Of a stretch of DNA of 64,000 nucleotides, positions 51,574 through 59,746 are shown piece by piece (position 1 is the first letter of the stretch; each line of letters opens with the position of its first letter). A program made the position numbers and the translations under genes. Source of the DNA: Terriglobales bacterium (lineage in GTDB: Bacteria; Acidobacteriota; Terriglobia; Terriglobales; Acidobacteriaceae); assembly GCA_025462725.1 (NCBI GenBank), contig JAOAPE010000008.1, positions 186,001-250,000 on the forward strand. The letters run 5' to 3'. The notes under the pieces were generated by a model. It searched no databases. It was not told where the DNA came from and saw only the letters and a program-made list of their open reading frames with translations.

Positions 51574-51923
51574 ATCTCTATCCCCAGCTTTTCCCGTCCT
51601 TCAGGACTGATCCTCTCTGGGCCCCATTGCGGGGTCCAGATGAAGTTCACGTTGGTGCTCTGCACACCGGGAAGCGCTTCCACGGTCTTGCGCACGGAAT
51701 CGCCGATGGTCACGTGCGAAGGGCATCCGGGAGACGTCAGCGTCATGTCAATCTCCACATCTTCAAGCGGAGTCTCAGGTTGCGGCGCCAGTTCAGAAGC
51801 GACCACCATCGCCGGCTTGAAACGGATCTCATAGACCAATCCGAGGTCAACGATGTTGACCGGGATTTCCGGATCGTAAACGTCCTTTAGGGCTGTGCGT
51901 ACCTGTTCTTCTGTGAGGGCCAT
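51570..51923 (-). CDS. DUF59/MIP18-family metal-sulfur cluster assembly protein (SufT/PaaD-like)
   Basis: This protein of about 117 residues has VRTALKDVYDPEIPVNIVDL and GLVYEI at the start and the cysteine motif LTSPGCPSHVTIGDSVRK, both hallmarks of the DUF59 family. An LPGV stretch and a C-terminal WGPERISPEGREKLGI follow. Members help mature Fe-S proteins (SufT) or the phenylacetyl-CoA epoxidase (PaaD). No suf or paa genes are near, so a general Fe-S role is more likely. The start at 51923 (ALTEEQVRTALKDV) is preferred to the upstream frame at 51944. Confidence 0.93.
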   Translation of the reverse strand: MALTEEQVRTALKDVYDPEIPVNIVDLGLVYEIRFKPAMVVASELAPQPETPLEDVEIDMTLTSPGCPSHVTIGDSVRKTVEALPGVQSTNVNFIWTPQWGPERISPEGREKLGIEI

Positions 51924-51988
51924 AACATATCTAGTGTAATGCACTAGAGCAGTTCACGGATTCGGCGGGGATTGCTGCTTGCCACAAA

Positions 51989-52022
51989 CAAAAATCCCCG
52001 GAAATCGTTTAATCTCCGGGGA
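51989..52022 (-). terminator. Terminator of the msrPQ transcript
   Basis: TCCCCGGA (51995-52002) and TCCGGGGA (52015-52022) pair perfectly around a 12-base loop. Read leftward, the stem is followed by TTTTTGTTTG. It lies about 170 bases beyond the msrQ stop. Confidence 0.8.
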
Positions 52023-52188
52023 CTTCTGTACCATCTGTCCTCGCATCTACACCGGCATCGTTTCCCCCAGGATTTTTGCCGCCGCTTCCGCGAATTCGTT
52101 TGGATTGGGGTTAAGGTGAGAGGAGTATGGCCTTGGTCGCCGCTTCCGGAAATTCGCAGAAAAGCTTATCCGACGGGAGGAATGTACC

Positions 52189-52827
52189 TTATTCGCTAGC
52201 TAAGGCCGCTTTGGCCGCCGTGCCTGCACCGGCTTTCAAGCGCGACCGGCTCCAGACAACGATTCTGTAGATCAGCAGAATGGCGAGTATTGCGCCGAAA
52301 GTCGCCGGTTCTGTAATGTCCGCCTTCACCTTCCACCAGAAATGGATGACTCCCAGAACAGCGCTCGCGTATGCCAGCCGATGCAGCAGATTCCAATTCT
52401 TTCCGCCCATTTTGCGGATAGCCCATGCCATGGATGTGACCGCCAGCGGAACCATCAACACGAACGACAGCACTCCGACAGTGATGAATGGGCGTTTCGT
52501 TACGTCGCGCAGCATCTCTTGCCAATCGAAGAATTTGTCGAGAACGACGAACGTGGTCAGGTGCAGGAAGGCGTAGAAGAAGGCGAATAAGCCTAGGAGA
52601 CGGCGAAAGCGTATCAGCCAATTCCATCCGCTCAGTTTCCTCATGGGCGTGATCGCAAGGCTTGCAATGAGCAACTTCAGCGCAGTTTGTCCGGTCTCAT
52701 TCGTAACGAACTCGATGGGATTCGCGCTGAGGTTCTGTGTAAAGTACCTGTAAAGCAGATCGCCCAGCGATATGAGACAAACCACCCAAGCCACTACCTT
52801 CAACCAAATAATGTGTTTGTTCTTCAT
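52189..52827 (-). CDS. msrQ: MsrQ haem-binding membrane subunit of methionine sulfoxide reductase
   Basis: This 212-residue inner membrane protein of the ferric-reductase-like YedZ family passes electrons from quinols to periplasmic MsrP. About six helices are seen, with haem-ligand-type histidines in FFYAFLHLTTFVVLD and NLLHRLAYASAVLGVIHFWW; ALKLLIASLAITPMRKLSGW is a family signature. It begins 12 bases after the msrP stop on the same strand. The length fits the family. Confidence 0.94.
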   Translation of the reverse strand: MKNKHIIWLKVVAWVVCLISLGDLLYRYFTQNLSANPIEFVTNETGQTALKLLIASLAITPMRKLSGWNWLIRFRRLLGLFAFFYAFLHLTTFVVLDKFFDWQEMLRDVTKRPFITVGVLSFVLMVPLAVTSMAWAIRKMGGKNWNLLHRLAYASAVLGVIHFWWKVKADITEPATFGAILAILLIYRIVVWSRSRLKAGAGTAAKAALASE

Positions 52828-52839
52828 GGACTCAGGGCC

Positions 52840-53802
52840 TTAGTAGTTCCTCGTCAAGTCCATTCCGGAATAGAGCTTCGCAACTTGATCGGCGTATCCA
52901 TTGAACATAAGGGTCTTGCGTCGGCGGAATTCGCCGATCCGGCGCTCCGTCGCCTGGCTCCAACGCGGATGGTCCACATCAGGATTCACGTTGGAGTAGA
53001 AGCCGTATTCACTGGGTGCTAGTACGTTCCATGCTGTGGGCGGCTGCTTTTCTACCAAGCTGATCTTCACGATGGACTTAATGCCTTTGAACCCGTACTT
53101 CCACGGGACCACCAACCGGATGGGAGCACCGTCTTGATTCGGCAAGGTCTCGCCATGTAATCCGACAGCGAGAATGGTGAGCGGATGCATGGCCTCATCA
53201 AGTCGTAACCCCTCGATATAAGGCCAATTGAGGATTTCTTCACGTTGACCGGGCATCTGTTTGGGGTCGAGCAATGTCTGGAAAGCCACGTATTTTGCCT
53301 TCGGCGTGGGCTCCGCGGCTTTGATGATTGCATTCAACGGTATTCCGATCCAGGGGATTACCATTGACCATCCCTCAACGCAGCGCATCCTGTAAACGCG
53401 CTCTTCTAAGGGACTCACCTTCATGATGCTGGCGAGGTCGAGTTTCTGCGGTTTCTTTACCAAGCCTTCGATGGAAACGGTCCACGGCGATGTCTTGAAG
53501 TTCTTCGCTTCGATTGCAGGTTCGTCTTTGTGCGTGCCGAACTCATAGAAGTTGTTATACGAGGTAATGTCTTTATACGGGGTGAGTTCTTCGCCCTTTG
53601 TACTCAAGTCGCTCTTGGTGAACTGGAGCTTGGTGCCGCCGAGTGCATTCGTTTCAGGGCTGAGCATATCGGGAATGAGTTTGGTTGCAGCCAATCCGAC
53701 TCCCACCATGCCTGCGGCAGCGATGAAATTCCTGCGATTCAGGTATACGTTCTTAGGAGTGATCTCTGAGTACTTGAAATCCTCGGGCTTCTTGATGAGC
53801 AT
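52840..53802 (-). CDS. msrP: MsrP periplasmic molybdoenzyme, protein-methionine-sulfoxide reductase
   Basis: This 320-residue molybdopterin enzyme of the sulfite-oxidase fold repairs oxidised methionines in envelope proteins. It has a twin-arginine signal ([20 protein letters not shown]) near residues 22-41. The molybdenum ligand is Cys141 in [20 protein letters not shown], and [16 protein letters not shown] and [19 protein letters not shown] are typical of YedY. ATG 53802 follows AAGGGAAA. It lies directly upstream of msrQ and divergent from a molybdenum regulator and modABC, so cofactor supply and enzyme are neighbours. Confidence 0.95.
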   Translation of the reverse strand: MLIKKPEDFKYSEITPKNVYLNRRNFIAAAGMVGVGLAATKLIPDMLSPETNALGGTKLQFTKSDLSTKGEELTPYKDITSYNNFYEFGTHKDEPAIEAKNFKTSPWTVSIEGLVKKPQKLDLASIMKVSPLEERVYRMRCVEGWSMVIPWIGIPLNAIIKAAEPTPKAKYVAFQTLLDPKQMPGQREEILNWPYIEGLRLDEAMHPLTILAVGLHGETLPNQDGAPIRLVVPWKYGFKGIKSIVKISLVEKQPPTAWNVLAPSEYGFYSNVNPDVDHPRWSQATERRIGEFRRRKTLMFNGYADQVAKLYSGMDLTRNY

Positions 53803-53963
53803 TGAGTTTCCCTTGTCTTAAGTACGCGCAGCGAACCGGTTCAGATTGCGAAAAACATGGACTTCTTTCAGTGTCTCACGTCAATGCTGCGCAGCAATCT
53901 CTTGAAACGGTCTTCTATTAGACGCGATTGAGTCCACAAAGTTTCGGTCGCAATCGCTGCGCA

Positions 53964-53998
53964 TTGAAATGACGATTAAAATCGTATAAAATCGTATT
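53964..53998 (+). promoter_or_regulatory. Near-leaderless promoter with repeated ATCGTAT half-sites
   Basis: A TTGAAA hexamer (53964-53969) and TATAAA (53985-53990) are 15 bases apart, putting transcription start only a few bases before the GTG start at 54001, which has no ribosome binding site. The -10 lies in a direct repeat of AAAATCGTAT (53978-53987 and 53988-53997), overlapped by the inverted repeat ACGAT-TAAA-ATCGT (53972-53985). This looks like an autoregulatory operator for the DNA-binding/TOBE protein. Confidence 0.55.
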
Positions 53999-54000
53999 CC

Positions 54001-54405
54001 GTGTCCGCCCTGCTGAAGCCGAAAGAAGCCGCCATTCGTCTGGGGATCAGTTATCCCACGATCAAGCAATGGATCTACAACCGAAAATTAAAGACCATCA
54101 GGACCAGCGGCGGACACCACCGCATTCCGGAGTCAGAGCTTGACCGCTTTCTTCACTCCAACAAAACCAAGCCGATTCAAGAGCGGCGGCAAAGCTATCG
54201 CAAGATCAGCGGACGAAATCAACTTGTAGGCCGCATCACTGAGATCAAGACCAGCGGCTTGATGGCGCAGGTAAAGCTCTCCATTGGCGGTCAGATCATC
54301 ACTTCAATCATCACCGCCGACGCTGTGCACGAGATGGGTCTGAAGACCGGCGACACCGCAGCTGCGCTGATCAAGTCCACTGAGGTGATGATTGTTCGTC
54401 CGTAG
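54001..54405 (+). CDS. Molybdenum-responsive regulator: excisionase-type HTH plus TOBE/Mop domain
   Basis: This 134-residue two-domain protein has a MerR/excisionase-like helix-turn-helix at residues 3-48 (KPKEAAIRLGISYPTIKQWI, wing RTSGGHHRIPESELDRF). The molybdate-binding TOBE (Mop) domain lies at about 67-134 (NQLVGRITEIKTSGLMAQVK, then ADAVHEMGLKTGDTAAALIK). It differs from ModE, which has a winged LysR-like domain and two TOBE domains. It is expected to sense molybdate and control the modABC genes that follow. The GTG at 54001 seems nearly leaderless. The stop overlaps the modA start region. Confidence 0.9.
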   Translation: MSALLKPKEAAIRLGISYPTIKQWIYNRKLKTIRTSGGHHRIPESELDRFLHSNKTKPIQERRQSYRKISGRNQLVGRITEIKTSGLMAQVKLSIGGQIITSIITADAVHEMGLKTGDTAAALIKSTEVMIVRP

Positions 54406-55174
54406 ATTGGTATTGAGCGCCTGCTTGATTTTTTCCACCTCGGTCTTGGCGCAGAGTGAACTCACAATTGCCGCTGCTTCCGACCTGAGCGCTGCAATGA
54501 AAGAACTCGTCGCGGGGTTTGAAAAACAGAGCGGCACGAAAGTGAAGACGACATTTGGCTCTTCAGGAAATTTCTACGCGCAAATCCAGAACGGCGCGCC
54601 TTTCGACATCTTCTTTTCGGCTGATGTTGAATATCCGCGCAAGCTCGAGAGTGCAGGCTTGGCGGAAGCCGGAACTCTGTATGAGTATGCTCGCGGACAA
54701 ATTGTTCTCTGGGTGCGCAATGACTCGCCGCTCGATATTACGACGCTCCAGATGGTTGCTTTGCTCGATTCCACTGTTCGGAAAATCGCAATTGCCAATC
54801 CCAGTCACGCTCCCTATGGTCGTGCCGCCGTAGCAGCCTTACGTCATTTCGGATTGTCCAACAAAGTTCGTGATAAGTTCGTGATCGGCGAAAACATCTC
54901 GCAAACTGCGCAATTCGTAGAGACCGGAAATGCGCAGGTCGGGATCATCGCTCTATCCCTAGGTCTTTCACCTGCGCTTAAAGACAAAGGCAAATACTGG
55001 GAAGTGCCGCTGGATGCGTATCCTCCGCTTGAACAGGCAGCTGTTGTCATCAAATCGTCGAATAACAAGGCGGCGGCGAATGCGTTCTTCGCGTACGTCC
55101 GCAGTCCCGCGGGACAGGAAATTCTTCAGCGTTACGGATTCTTGATTCCGCTTGCGAAGGCCGCTACCAAGTGA
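54392..55174 (+). CDS. modA: Molybdate ABC transporter substrate-binding protein
   Basis: This 260-residue periplasmic binding protein captures molybdate or tungstate. The signal peptide is FVRRLVLSACLIFSTSVLAQ. The mature protein begins SELTIAAASDLSAAMKEL, with KTTFGSSGNFYAQIQNGAPF and DIFFSADVEYPRKLE forming the anion site, as in other ModA proteins. The start is a TTG at 54392, 14 bases inside the regulator gene, with GAGGTG just upstream; this start gives a complete signal peptide. Translationally coupled on both sides (GTGA overlap with modB). Confidence 0.94.
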   Translation: MFVRRLVLSACLIFSTSVLAQSELTIAAASDLSAAMKELVAGFEKQSGTKVKTTFGSSGNFYAQIQNGAPFDIFFSADVEYPRKLESAGLAEAGTLYEYARGQIVLWVRNDSPLDITTLQMVALLDSTVRKIAIANPSHAPYGRAAVAALRHFGLSNKVRDKFVIGENISQTAQFVETGNAQVGIIALSLGLSPALKDKGKYWEVPLDAYPPLEQAAVVIKSSNNKAAANAFFAYVRSPAGQEILQRYGFLIPLAKAATK

Positions 55175-55845
55175 ACTGGCAAGCCATCGGTCTGACAGCA
55201 AAACTCGCGACACTCGTTTCATTGATATTGCTGATCGTTGGATTGCCTCTGGCGTATTGGGTCGCGTACTCGCGCTGGAGGTTGAAATTCCTCGTCGAGG
55301 CTGTCGTCGCGCTTCCGCTAGTCCTGCCGCCAACTGTACTTGGCTTTTATGTGCTGGTGGCTATCGGCTCCCAGAGTCCTGTCGGGCGCTTGTACGAATC
55401 CTGGTCGGGACACAGCTTCGCATTTAGTTTTCAAGGACTGCTCCTTGCGTCTGTGTTGTACAGCTTGCCATTCGCGGTTCAGCCCTTCGCGGCGGCGTTC
55501 TCGCAGATCGATCGCAATCTTCTCAATGCCTCTGCGACTCTCGGTGCGTCGCGGTTACATACGTTCAAGCGCATCATTTTTCCGCTCTCACTGAGCGGGA
55601 TTGTCACGGGAATTGTCCTCAGCTTTGCGCACACTGTCGGTGAATTCGGAGTCGTGTTGATGGTGGGCGGCAACATTCCCGGAGTTACGCGCACAATCTC
55701 CATCGACATCTACGATCGAGTGCAGGACCTCGACTATGCAACAGCAAACGAAACTGCCTTGCTTCTGCTGATTTTTTCCTTCGTCGTGCTATCGGGCGTT
55801 TACGCGACGAATCGCCAACTCTGGCGCGGATGGTTGGGCCGATGA
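55171..55845 (+). CDS. modB: Molybdate ABC transporter permease
   Basis: This 224-residue inner membrane subunit has about five to six helices and the ABC permease EAA loop (LNASATLGASRLHTFKRIIF). VVALPLVLPPTVLGFYVLVA and HTVGEFGVVLMVGGNIPGVT are typical of ModB. The GTG start at 55171 overlaps the modA stop (GTGA), and its own stop overlaps the modC start (ATGA), so the three genes are tightly coupled. Confidence 0.95.
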   Translation: MNWQAIGLTAKLATLVSLILLIVGLPLAYWVAYSRWRLKFLVEAVVALPLVLPPTVLGFYVLVAIGSQSPVGRLYESWSGHSFAFSFQGLLLASVLYSLPFAVQPFAAAFSQIDRNLLNASATLGASRLHTFKRIIFPLSLSGIVTGIVLSFAHTVGEFGVVLMVGGNIPGVTRTISIDIYDRVQDLDYATANETALLLLIFSFVVLSGVYATNRQLWRGWLGR

Positions 55846-56582
55846 CCAAGGCCGCGTCGCTTTCCATCCGCATACTGAAGCGATTCACCGCTCGACATCA
55901 TGAATTCAGACTGGACGTCGATTTCAGTGTCGAATCTGGAATCACTGTCCTCTTTGGTCCATCGGGTTCAGGTAAGACGACCATCCTGGAATGCATCGCC
56001 GGGTTGCTCACGCCGGATGCGGGACGGATTTCGGTGAATGGAGAAGTCCTCTTTGACTCGCATTCGCGCGTGAATCTGCCGGCAAACATTCGCAATCTGG
56101 GATATGTGTTTCAAACTCTCGCCCTCTTCCCGCATTTGACGGTGGAAGAAAATGTGGGATATGGATTAGCGCGGCTGACCGGGAACGAACGAAATCAACG
56201 CATCTCGGCGATTCTCGAATCTTTTCATATCGCGCATCTCGGGCAACAACGTCCTGACCGCATCTCTGGTGGAGAGCGGCAACGCGTGGCCCTGGCGCGC
56301 TCATTGGTCACGAATCCTCGTGCTCTCTTGCTCGACGAACCTCTTTCAGCGCTCGACTATGAAACAAAATCCAAACTGATTGCCGATCTCCGCACGTGGA
56401 CGCAGGATCACCGAATCGCGGTCATCTATGTCACACATGCACTGGATGAGGTTTTTGCGTTGGGTGATCGCGTAATCGCGCTGAAGGACGGTCGAATCGC
56501 GGAGAAGGGAACTCCAGCCGAGATATTGGGGAAGGAACGCGAAAATCTCATTCGCGAATTGCAGCAGGTGGGTTCCCGCTGA
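55842..56582 (+). CDS. modC: Molybdate ABC transporter ATP-binding protein, short form
   Basis: This 246-residue ATPase has Walker A FGPSGSGKTT near residue 39, the Q loop GYVFQTLALFPHLTVEENVG, signature ISGGERQRVALARSL and Walker B ALLLDEPLSALD. Classic ModC is about 350 residues with a C-terminal TOBE domain that binds molybdate; that domain is missing here and the chain ends soon after the switch histidine region (YVTHALDEVFAL). Molybdate sensing may instead rest on the TOBE domain of the regulator upstream. Its stop abuts the murB stop. Confidence 0.93.
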   Translation: MTKAASLSIRILKRFTARHHEFRLDVDFSVESGITVLFGPSGSGKTTILECIAGLLTPDAGRISVNGEVLFDSHSRVNLPANIRNLGYVFQTLALFPHLTVEENVGYGLARLTGNERNQRISAILESFHIAHLGQQRPDRISGGERQRVALARSLVTNPRALLLDEPLSALDYETKSKLIADLRTWTQDHRIAVIYVTHALDEVFALGDRVIALKDGRIAEKGTPAEILGKERENLIRELQQVGSR

Positions 56583-57614
56583 TTATTCGAAGCCGATGAA
56601 CACTGGCTCCGGCGACAGCTCTATACCAAATTTCTCGTGCACCCCTTTTTGCACTTCCTCTTTGAGCGCGATGATGTCTGCTGCTGCTGCGCCTCCCCGG
56701 TTCACGATGGCGAGTGAGTGCCTACGCGAAATCCCAACTGCACCACGCGTGTAGCCCTTCGCAAAGCCTGATTGCTCCACCAGCCACGCTGCTGAGAGTT
56801 TCACTTTGCCATCACTGGCCGGATACTTCGGCGGCACGCTTCCATTCGCGTGCGCCGCAACATCTTCATAGATTGACGTGTCTACGATCGGGTTCTTGAA
56901 AAACGAGCCCGCACTGCGGCAATCATCATCGTTGGGGACGATCAGCATGGCTTTGCTCAGCCGGATCTCGCGAACAGCGTCGCGAACTTGTTGCAGTGTG
57001 GGCTGAGTTCCTTCGGGAAAATACTTTTTCAAATCTGCGTACGCGATTTTCGCCGCTCCGCCCGGTCGCAACGCATACGTCACTCGCAGCACAATGTATC
57101 GCCCGCGCTCAGTCGAATTGAAGATGCTCGTGCGATAAGCGAATCCGCACTCGGCGTTGCTCAGGTCTTTGAACTGGCGTGTTGCAGTATCCAGCACGTG
57201 AACGGACGTGATCGTCTCCGACACTTCCTGCCCATATGCGCCCACGTTTTGCACTGGCGTGCCGCCCACCGTGCCCGGAATGCCGCTGAGGGTTTCCACT
57301 CCCGCGCAATTCCGATTGACAGTCAGCGCAACGAAGCTATCCCAATCTTCCCCAGCACCGACCTCGAAAACACCATCGCTGCGCTCTTCCACGCCGCGAA
57401 TGCCGATCTTCAAGACCATTCCCGGCCATCCTGTATCGGATACAACGAGGTTGCTCCCGCCGCCGAGCACGAATAGCGGAAGTTGGTTCGAGCGGGCATA
57501 CTCTACCGTCGCCAGCACGTCGTCGGCAGCGCGCGCTTCCACCAGATAGCGTGCGTTGCCTCCGACTTTGAAGGTCGTCAGCGGTGCTAGCGGGATGTTC
57601 TCTTCAATTTGCAT
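56583..57614 (-). CDS. murB: UDP-N-acetylenolpyruvoylglucosamine reductase
   Basis: This 343-residue FAD enzyme makes UDP-MurNAc for peptidoglycan with NADPH. It shows NIPLAPLTTFKVGGNARYLV, the FAD motif LGGGSNLVVSDTG, GAGEDWDSFV, LSGIPGTVGGTPVQNVGAYG, the catalytic serine region CRSAGSFFKNP and the arginine in YRTSIFNST. The type I insert is present. It is a housekeeping gene; the neighbours (modC convergent, XRE regulator upstream) give no functional link. Confidence 0.96.
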   Translation of the reverse strand: MQIEENIPLAPLTTFKVGGNARYLVEARAADDVLATVEYARSNQLPLFVLGGGSNLVVSDTGWPGMVLKIGIRGVEERSDGVFEVGAGEDWDSFVALTVNRNCAGVETLSGIPGTVGGTPVQNVGAYGQEVSETITSVHVLDTATRQFKDLSNAECGFAYRTSIFNSTERGRYIVLRVTYALRPGGAAKIAYADLKKYFPEGTQPTLQQVRDAVREIRLSKAMLIVPNDDDCRSAGSFFKNPIVDTSIYEDVAAHANGSVPPKYPASDGKVKLSAAWLVEQSGFAKGYTRGAVGISRRHSLAIVNRGGAAAADIIALKEEVQKGVHEKFGIELSPEPVFIGFE

Positions 57615-57639
57615 CGATTTGATTTAGATTATCAGCTAC

Positions 57640-57677
57640 AGAAAAGAAAAGCCGAGGCCGTTTATCACAGCCTCGGC
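57640..57677 (-). terminator. Terminator of the XRE regulator gene
   Basis: GCCGAGGC (57651-57658) pairs with GCCTCGGC (57670-57677). Read leftward the stem is followed by TTTTCTTTTC. It lies between the regulator stop and the murB start. Confidence 0.87.
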
Positions 57678-57699
57678 GCGAACTTTCCGAGCGGTAAAC

Positions 57700-58239
57700 T
57701 TATGCGCTGCGTCGCGGACGCGTCGTCAATTCCCGCACTTGTGTCAGGAACGACGACCGTTGCATCGCATCCAGCTTGTTGATGAACGGCACCAGTTCTG
57801 AGATGAATTCGTCTGCCATGAGTTCGCGGATCTCCGCTTCTCTGGCCGGATTCTGCGTGGAAACTTCCAGCAGTTCCGTCACGGATATCTCAAGCGCCGT
57901 TGCCAACCGCTGCAAAGATGAGAGTGTCGGCGTAGCCTTATCGTTCTCGATCTTTGAGACGTAAGTGCGTGGCACTTGCATACGCAACGCCAATTGCCGC
58001 TGGCTCAAACCGCTTCGCAGGCGCAGACTGCGGATAGCAGTCGCGATCTGGATCTGGTTGCCGTGGCCCATTGAAGTTGCAGCAGGTTCCGCCACGATCG
58101 GCTCAGGCTCTTCGATTTCAGCCTCAAGGCTCAGGTGGCATTTTCTGCAAAGGTTATTGTTTGTCCGGAATTGGACGAGGTGACAGTGGTCGCACCTCAG
58201 TACTTCCCGTGAATCTACGGGCGCTAAAGTGGTTGCCAT
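57700..58239 (-). CDS. XRE-family transcriptional regulator with N-terminal zinc ribbon
   Basis: This 179-residue protein begins with a zinc ribbon (Cys16-x2-Cys19 and Cys31-x2-Cys34 in CDHCHLVQF and LCRKCH). A linker follows, then a lambda-repressor-like helix-turn-helix at about 66-122 (IRSLRLRSGLSQRQLALRMQ, VPRTYVSKIENDKATPTLSS). A C-terminal helical region (EFISELVPFINKLDAMQRSS) probably serves dimerisation. The combination of zinc ribbon and XRE domain is common in acidobacterial genomes; target genes are unknown. Several short CCGG-type inverted repeats lie about 100-140 bases upstream of its start and just before the HD gene. Confidence 0.92.
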   Translation of the reverse strand: MATTLAPVDSREVLRCDHCHLVQFRTNNNLCRKCHLSLEAEIEEPEPIVAEPAATSMGHGNQIQIATAIRSLRLRSGLSQRQLALRMQVPRTYVSKIENDKATPTLSSLQRLATALEISVTELLEVSTQNPAREAEIRELMADEFISELVPFINKLDAMQRSSFLTQVRELTTRPRRSA

Positions 58240-58342
58240 CAGGTTTTGGAAGAGACCAGAGCGGGTCTATTCACTGCTACTTTGTTGCGTAGTAACTTTG
58301 CGGTATAGCTACCCTTGATGTCAATACAAATATCGACAGTAA

Positions 58343-58379
58343 CCGGATGATACATCCGGAATACCGGGAGAAAACCCGG
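58343..58379. promoter_or_regulatory. Cluster of CCGG inverted repeats between divergent genes
   Basis: CCGGATG-ATA-CATCCGG (58343-58359) is followed by CCGGG-AGAAAA-CCCGG (58364-58379), two perfect inverted repeats within 40 bases between the XRE regulator and the HD-domain gene. They may be operators for the regulator or a transcribed hairpin in the leader of the HD gene; there is no T run after them, so termination is unlikely. Confidence 0.45.
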
Positions 58380-58398
58380 AGAAAACAGGTAAAGAACC

Positions 58399-58998
58399 TT
58401 GCAAACTCGTGAGTCCGCGTGGGGTTTACTATGTGAGTACACCCAGTCAGAAAGTTTACGCAAACATGCCCTGGCTGTGGAAGCGTGCATGCGCGCGTAT
58501 GCGAAAAAGTTCGGCGTTGCAGATGAAGAAGCAGAAAAATTCGGAATCACCGGACTGCTGCATGATTTCGATTACGAGAAATATCCCACGCCAGCAGAGC
58601 ATCCGTTTGTCGGAAATAAGATCATGCGCGAGCACGGATTCCCCGAAGATGTGATCCGTGCCATCCTTTCGCACGCGGATTACAGCGGAGTGAAACGCGA
58701 AACCCCGATGGAAAAAGCTCTTTACGCTTGCGACGAACTCTCAGGACTGATCACCGCCGCGGCTTTGGTGAAACCGAGCAAGTCGGTGGCTGAAGTGGAT
58801 GCAAAATCCATCCGCCGCAAGATGAAGGACAAAGCCTTCGCCCGCAGCGTAAATCGCGATGACATCGTGAACGGAGCCGCCGACCTCGGAGTGGATCTCG
58901 ACGAGCACATTACATTTTGCATCGAAGCGATGAAGGGAATCGCCGCGGAGTTGGGACTGGCAGGAGTGCAGGAGCAGAAGCCGGCGACGGCGGATTAG
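58399..58998 (+). CDS. HD-domain protein (HDIG-like phosphohydrolase)
   Basis: This 199-residue single-domain protein has the metal-binding set of the HD superfamily: His23 (LRKHALAVEAC), the doublet His55-Asp56 (GLLHDFDYEKYP), a following histidine in AEHPF and ILSHADYSG, and the final aspartate in ACDELSGLI. It probably acts as a metal-dependent phosphohydrolase on nucleotides; the substrate is unknown. The start is a TTG at 58399 with GGTAAAG upstream; it restores the full first helix. Its 3' end overlaps the convergent DUF4386 gene by four bases. Confidence 0.9.
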   Translation: MQTRESAWGLLCEYTQSESLRKHALAVEACMRAYAKKFGVADEEAEKFGITGLLHDFDYEKYPTPAEHPFVGNKIMREHGFPEDVIRAILSHADYSGVKRETPMEKALYACDELSGLITAAALVKPSKSVAEVDAKSIRRKMKDKAFARSVNRDDIVNGAADLGVDLDEHITFCIEAMKGIAAELGLAGVQEQKPATAD

Positions 58999-59725
58999 CT
59001 CAATACAGGTCGAGCTTTTTCCATCCACCGCTTTTCATTCACGCCTACCGCGAGCAGCCAGAAAATCATTGCCATTGCACCGAGCAGGGCAATGACTGCA
59101 ACATAGTTGAACAAGCGAGACCCCAGCGGCGGATACACAAAGCTCAACCATCCCAAACCTCCCAAAACCGACCACGCACCTAGAATCCGGGGAAGGAAAG
59201 TGGACTTGATGATCAGATATCCAGAAAGCACCGCATAAAATCCGAAAAATGCCAGCGCCATCCCCGCGCCCCGATCATTTATTTTGAGCGAAACAAGTGC
59301 CAAAGCTTGCAGTTGTCCTGGGCTAAATACATTTAAGTAGGGTGCGCCTCCCAGGATGAACAGAGGCATTATGTAAAAAAACCGACTGAAGCTCTTGATA
59401 ATGCAACCGGCAATGCCCAACGATGCTGCGAGTAAGGAAACGCTGCGGCCCGCCGGTTTGAGCAGTTCATAAAAGAGAACGGTCATCGCGATGTTGCAGG
59501 CCATTTCGATGATGAAAACCGTATAACTCCATTGAAACAGCGTTCTATGCGCGAGGATGTTAGCCGCCGTAGCAGCGGCGTCACCGTTCACAACAAGCCT
59601 GTTACTTACAAAGCCTTGCGCGAATATTCCGGTCAATATCGTCAGGAGAGAAAACACGCCTGTCATCCTGGCTTTCAGACGCAACGATGTTTGTGCGTTC
59701 TGTTCTGTGAAAAAATGTGCCCCAT
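58995..59725 (-). CDS. DUF4386 membrane protein, start region interrupted by a one-base shift
   Basis: This is a protein of about 240 residues with six hydrophobic helices; DUF4386 marks are LKARMTGVFSLLTILTGIFA near the N-terminus, FFYIMPLFILGG and GYLIIKSTFLPRILGAWSVL. An ATG at 59725 has the best ribosome binding site of the area (GGAAGGAGG 7 bases before), but it is out of frame with the rest. One more T in the run of six at 59710-59715 (A run on the plus strand) would join the two. Without it, translation would have to begin at the internal ATG of LKARMTG. It follows the ABC-2 permease gene by 21 bases and belongs to that operon. Function unknown. Confidence 0.8.
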
Positions 59726-59746
59726 TTCGGTTCCTCCTTCCTTGAA

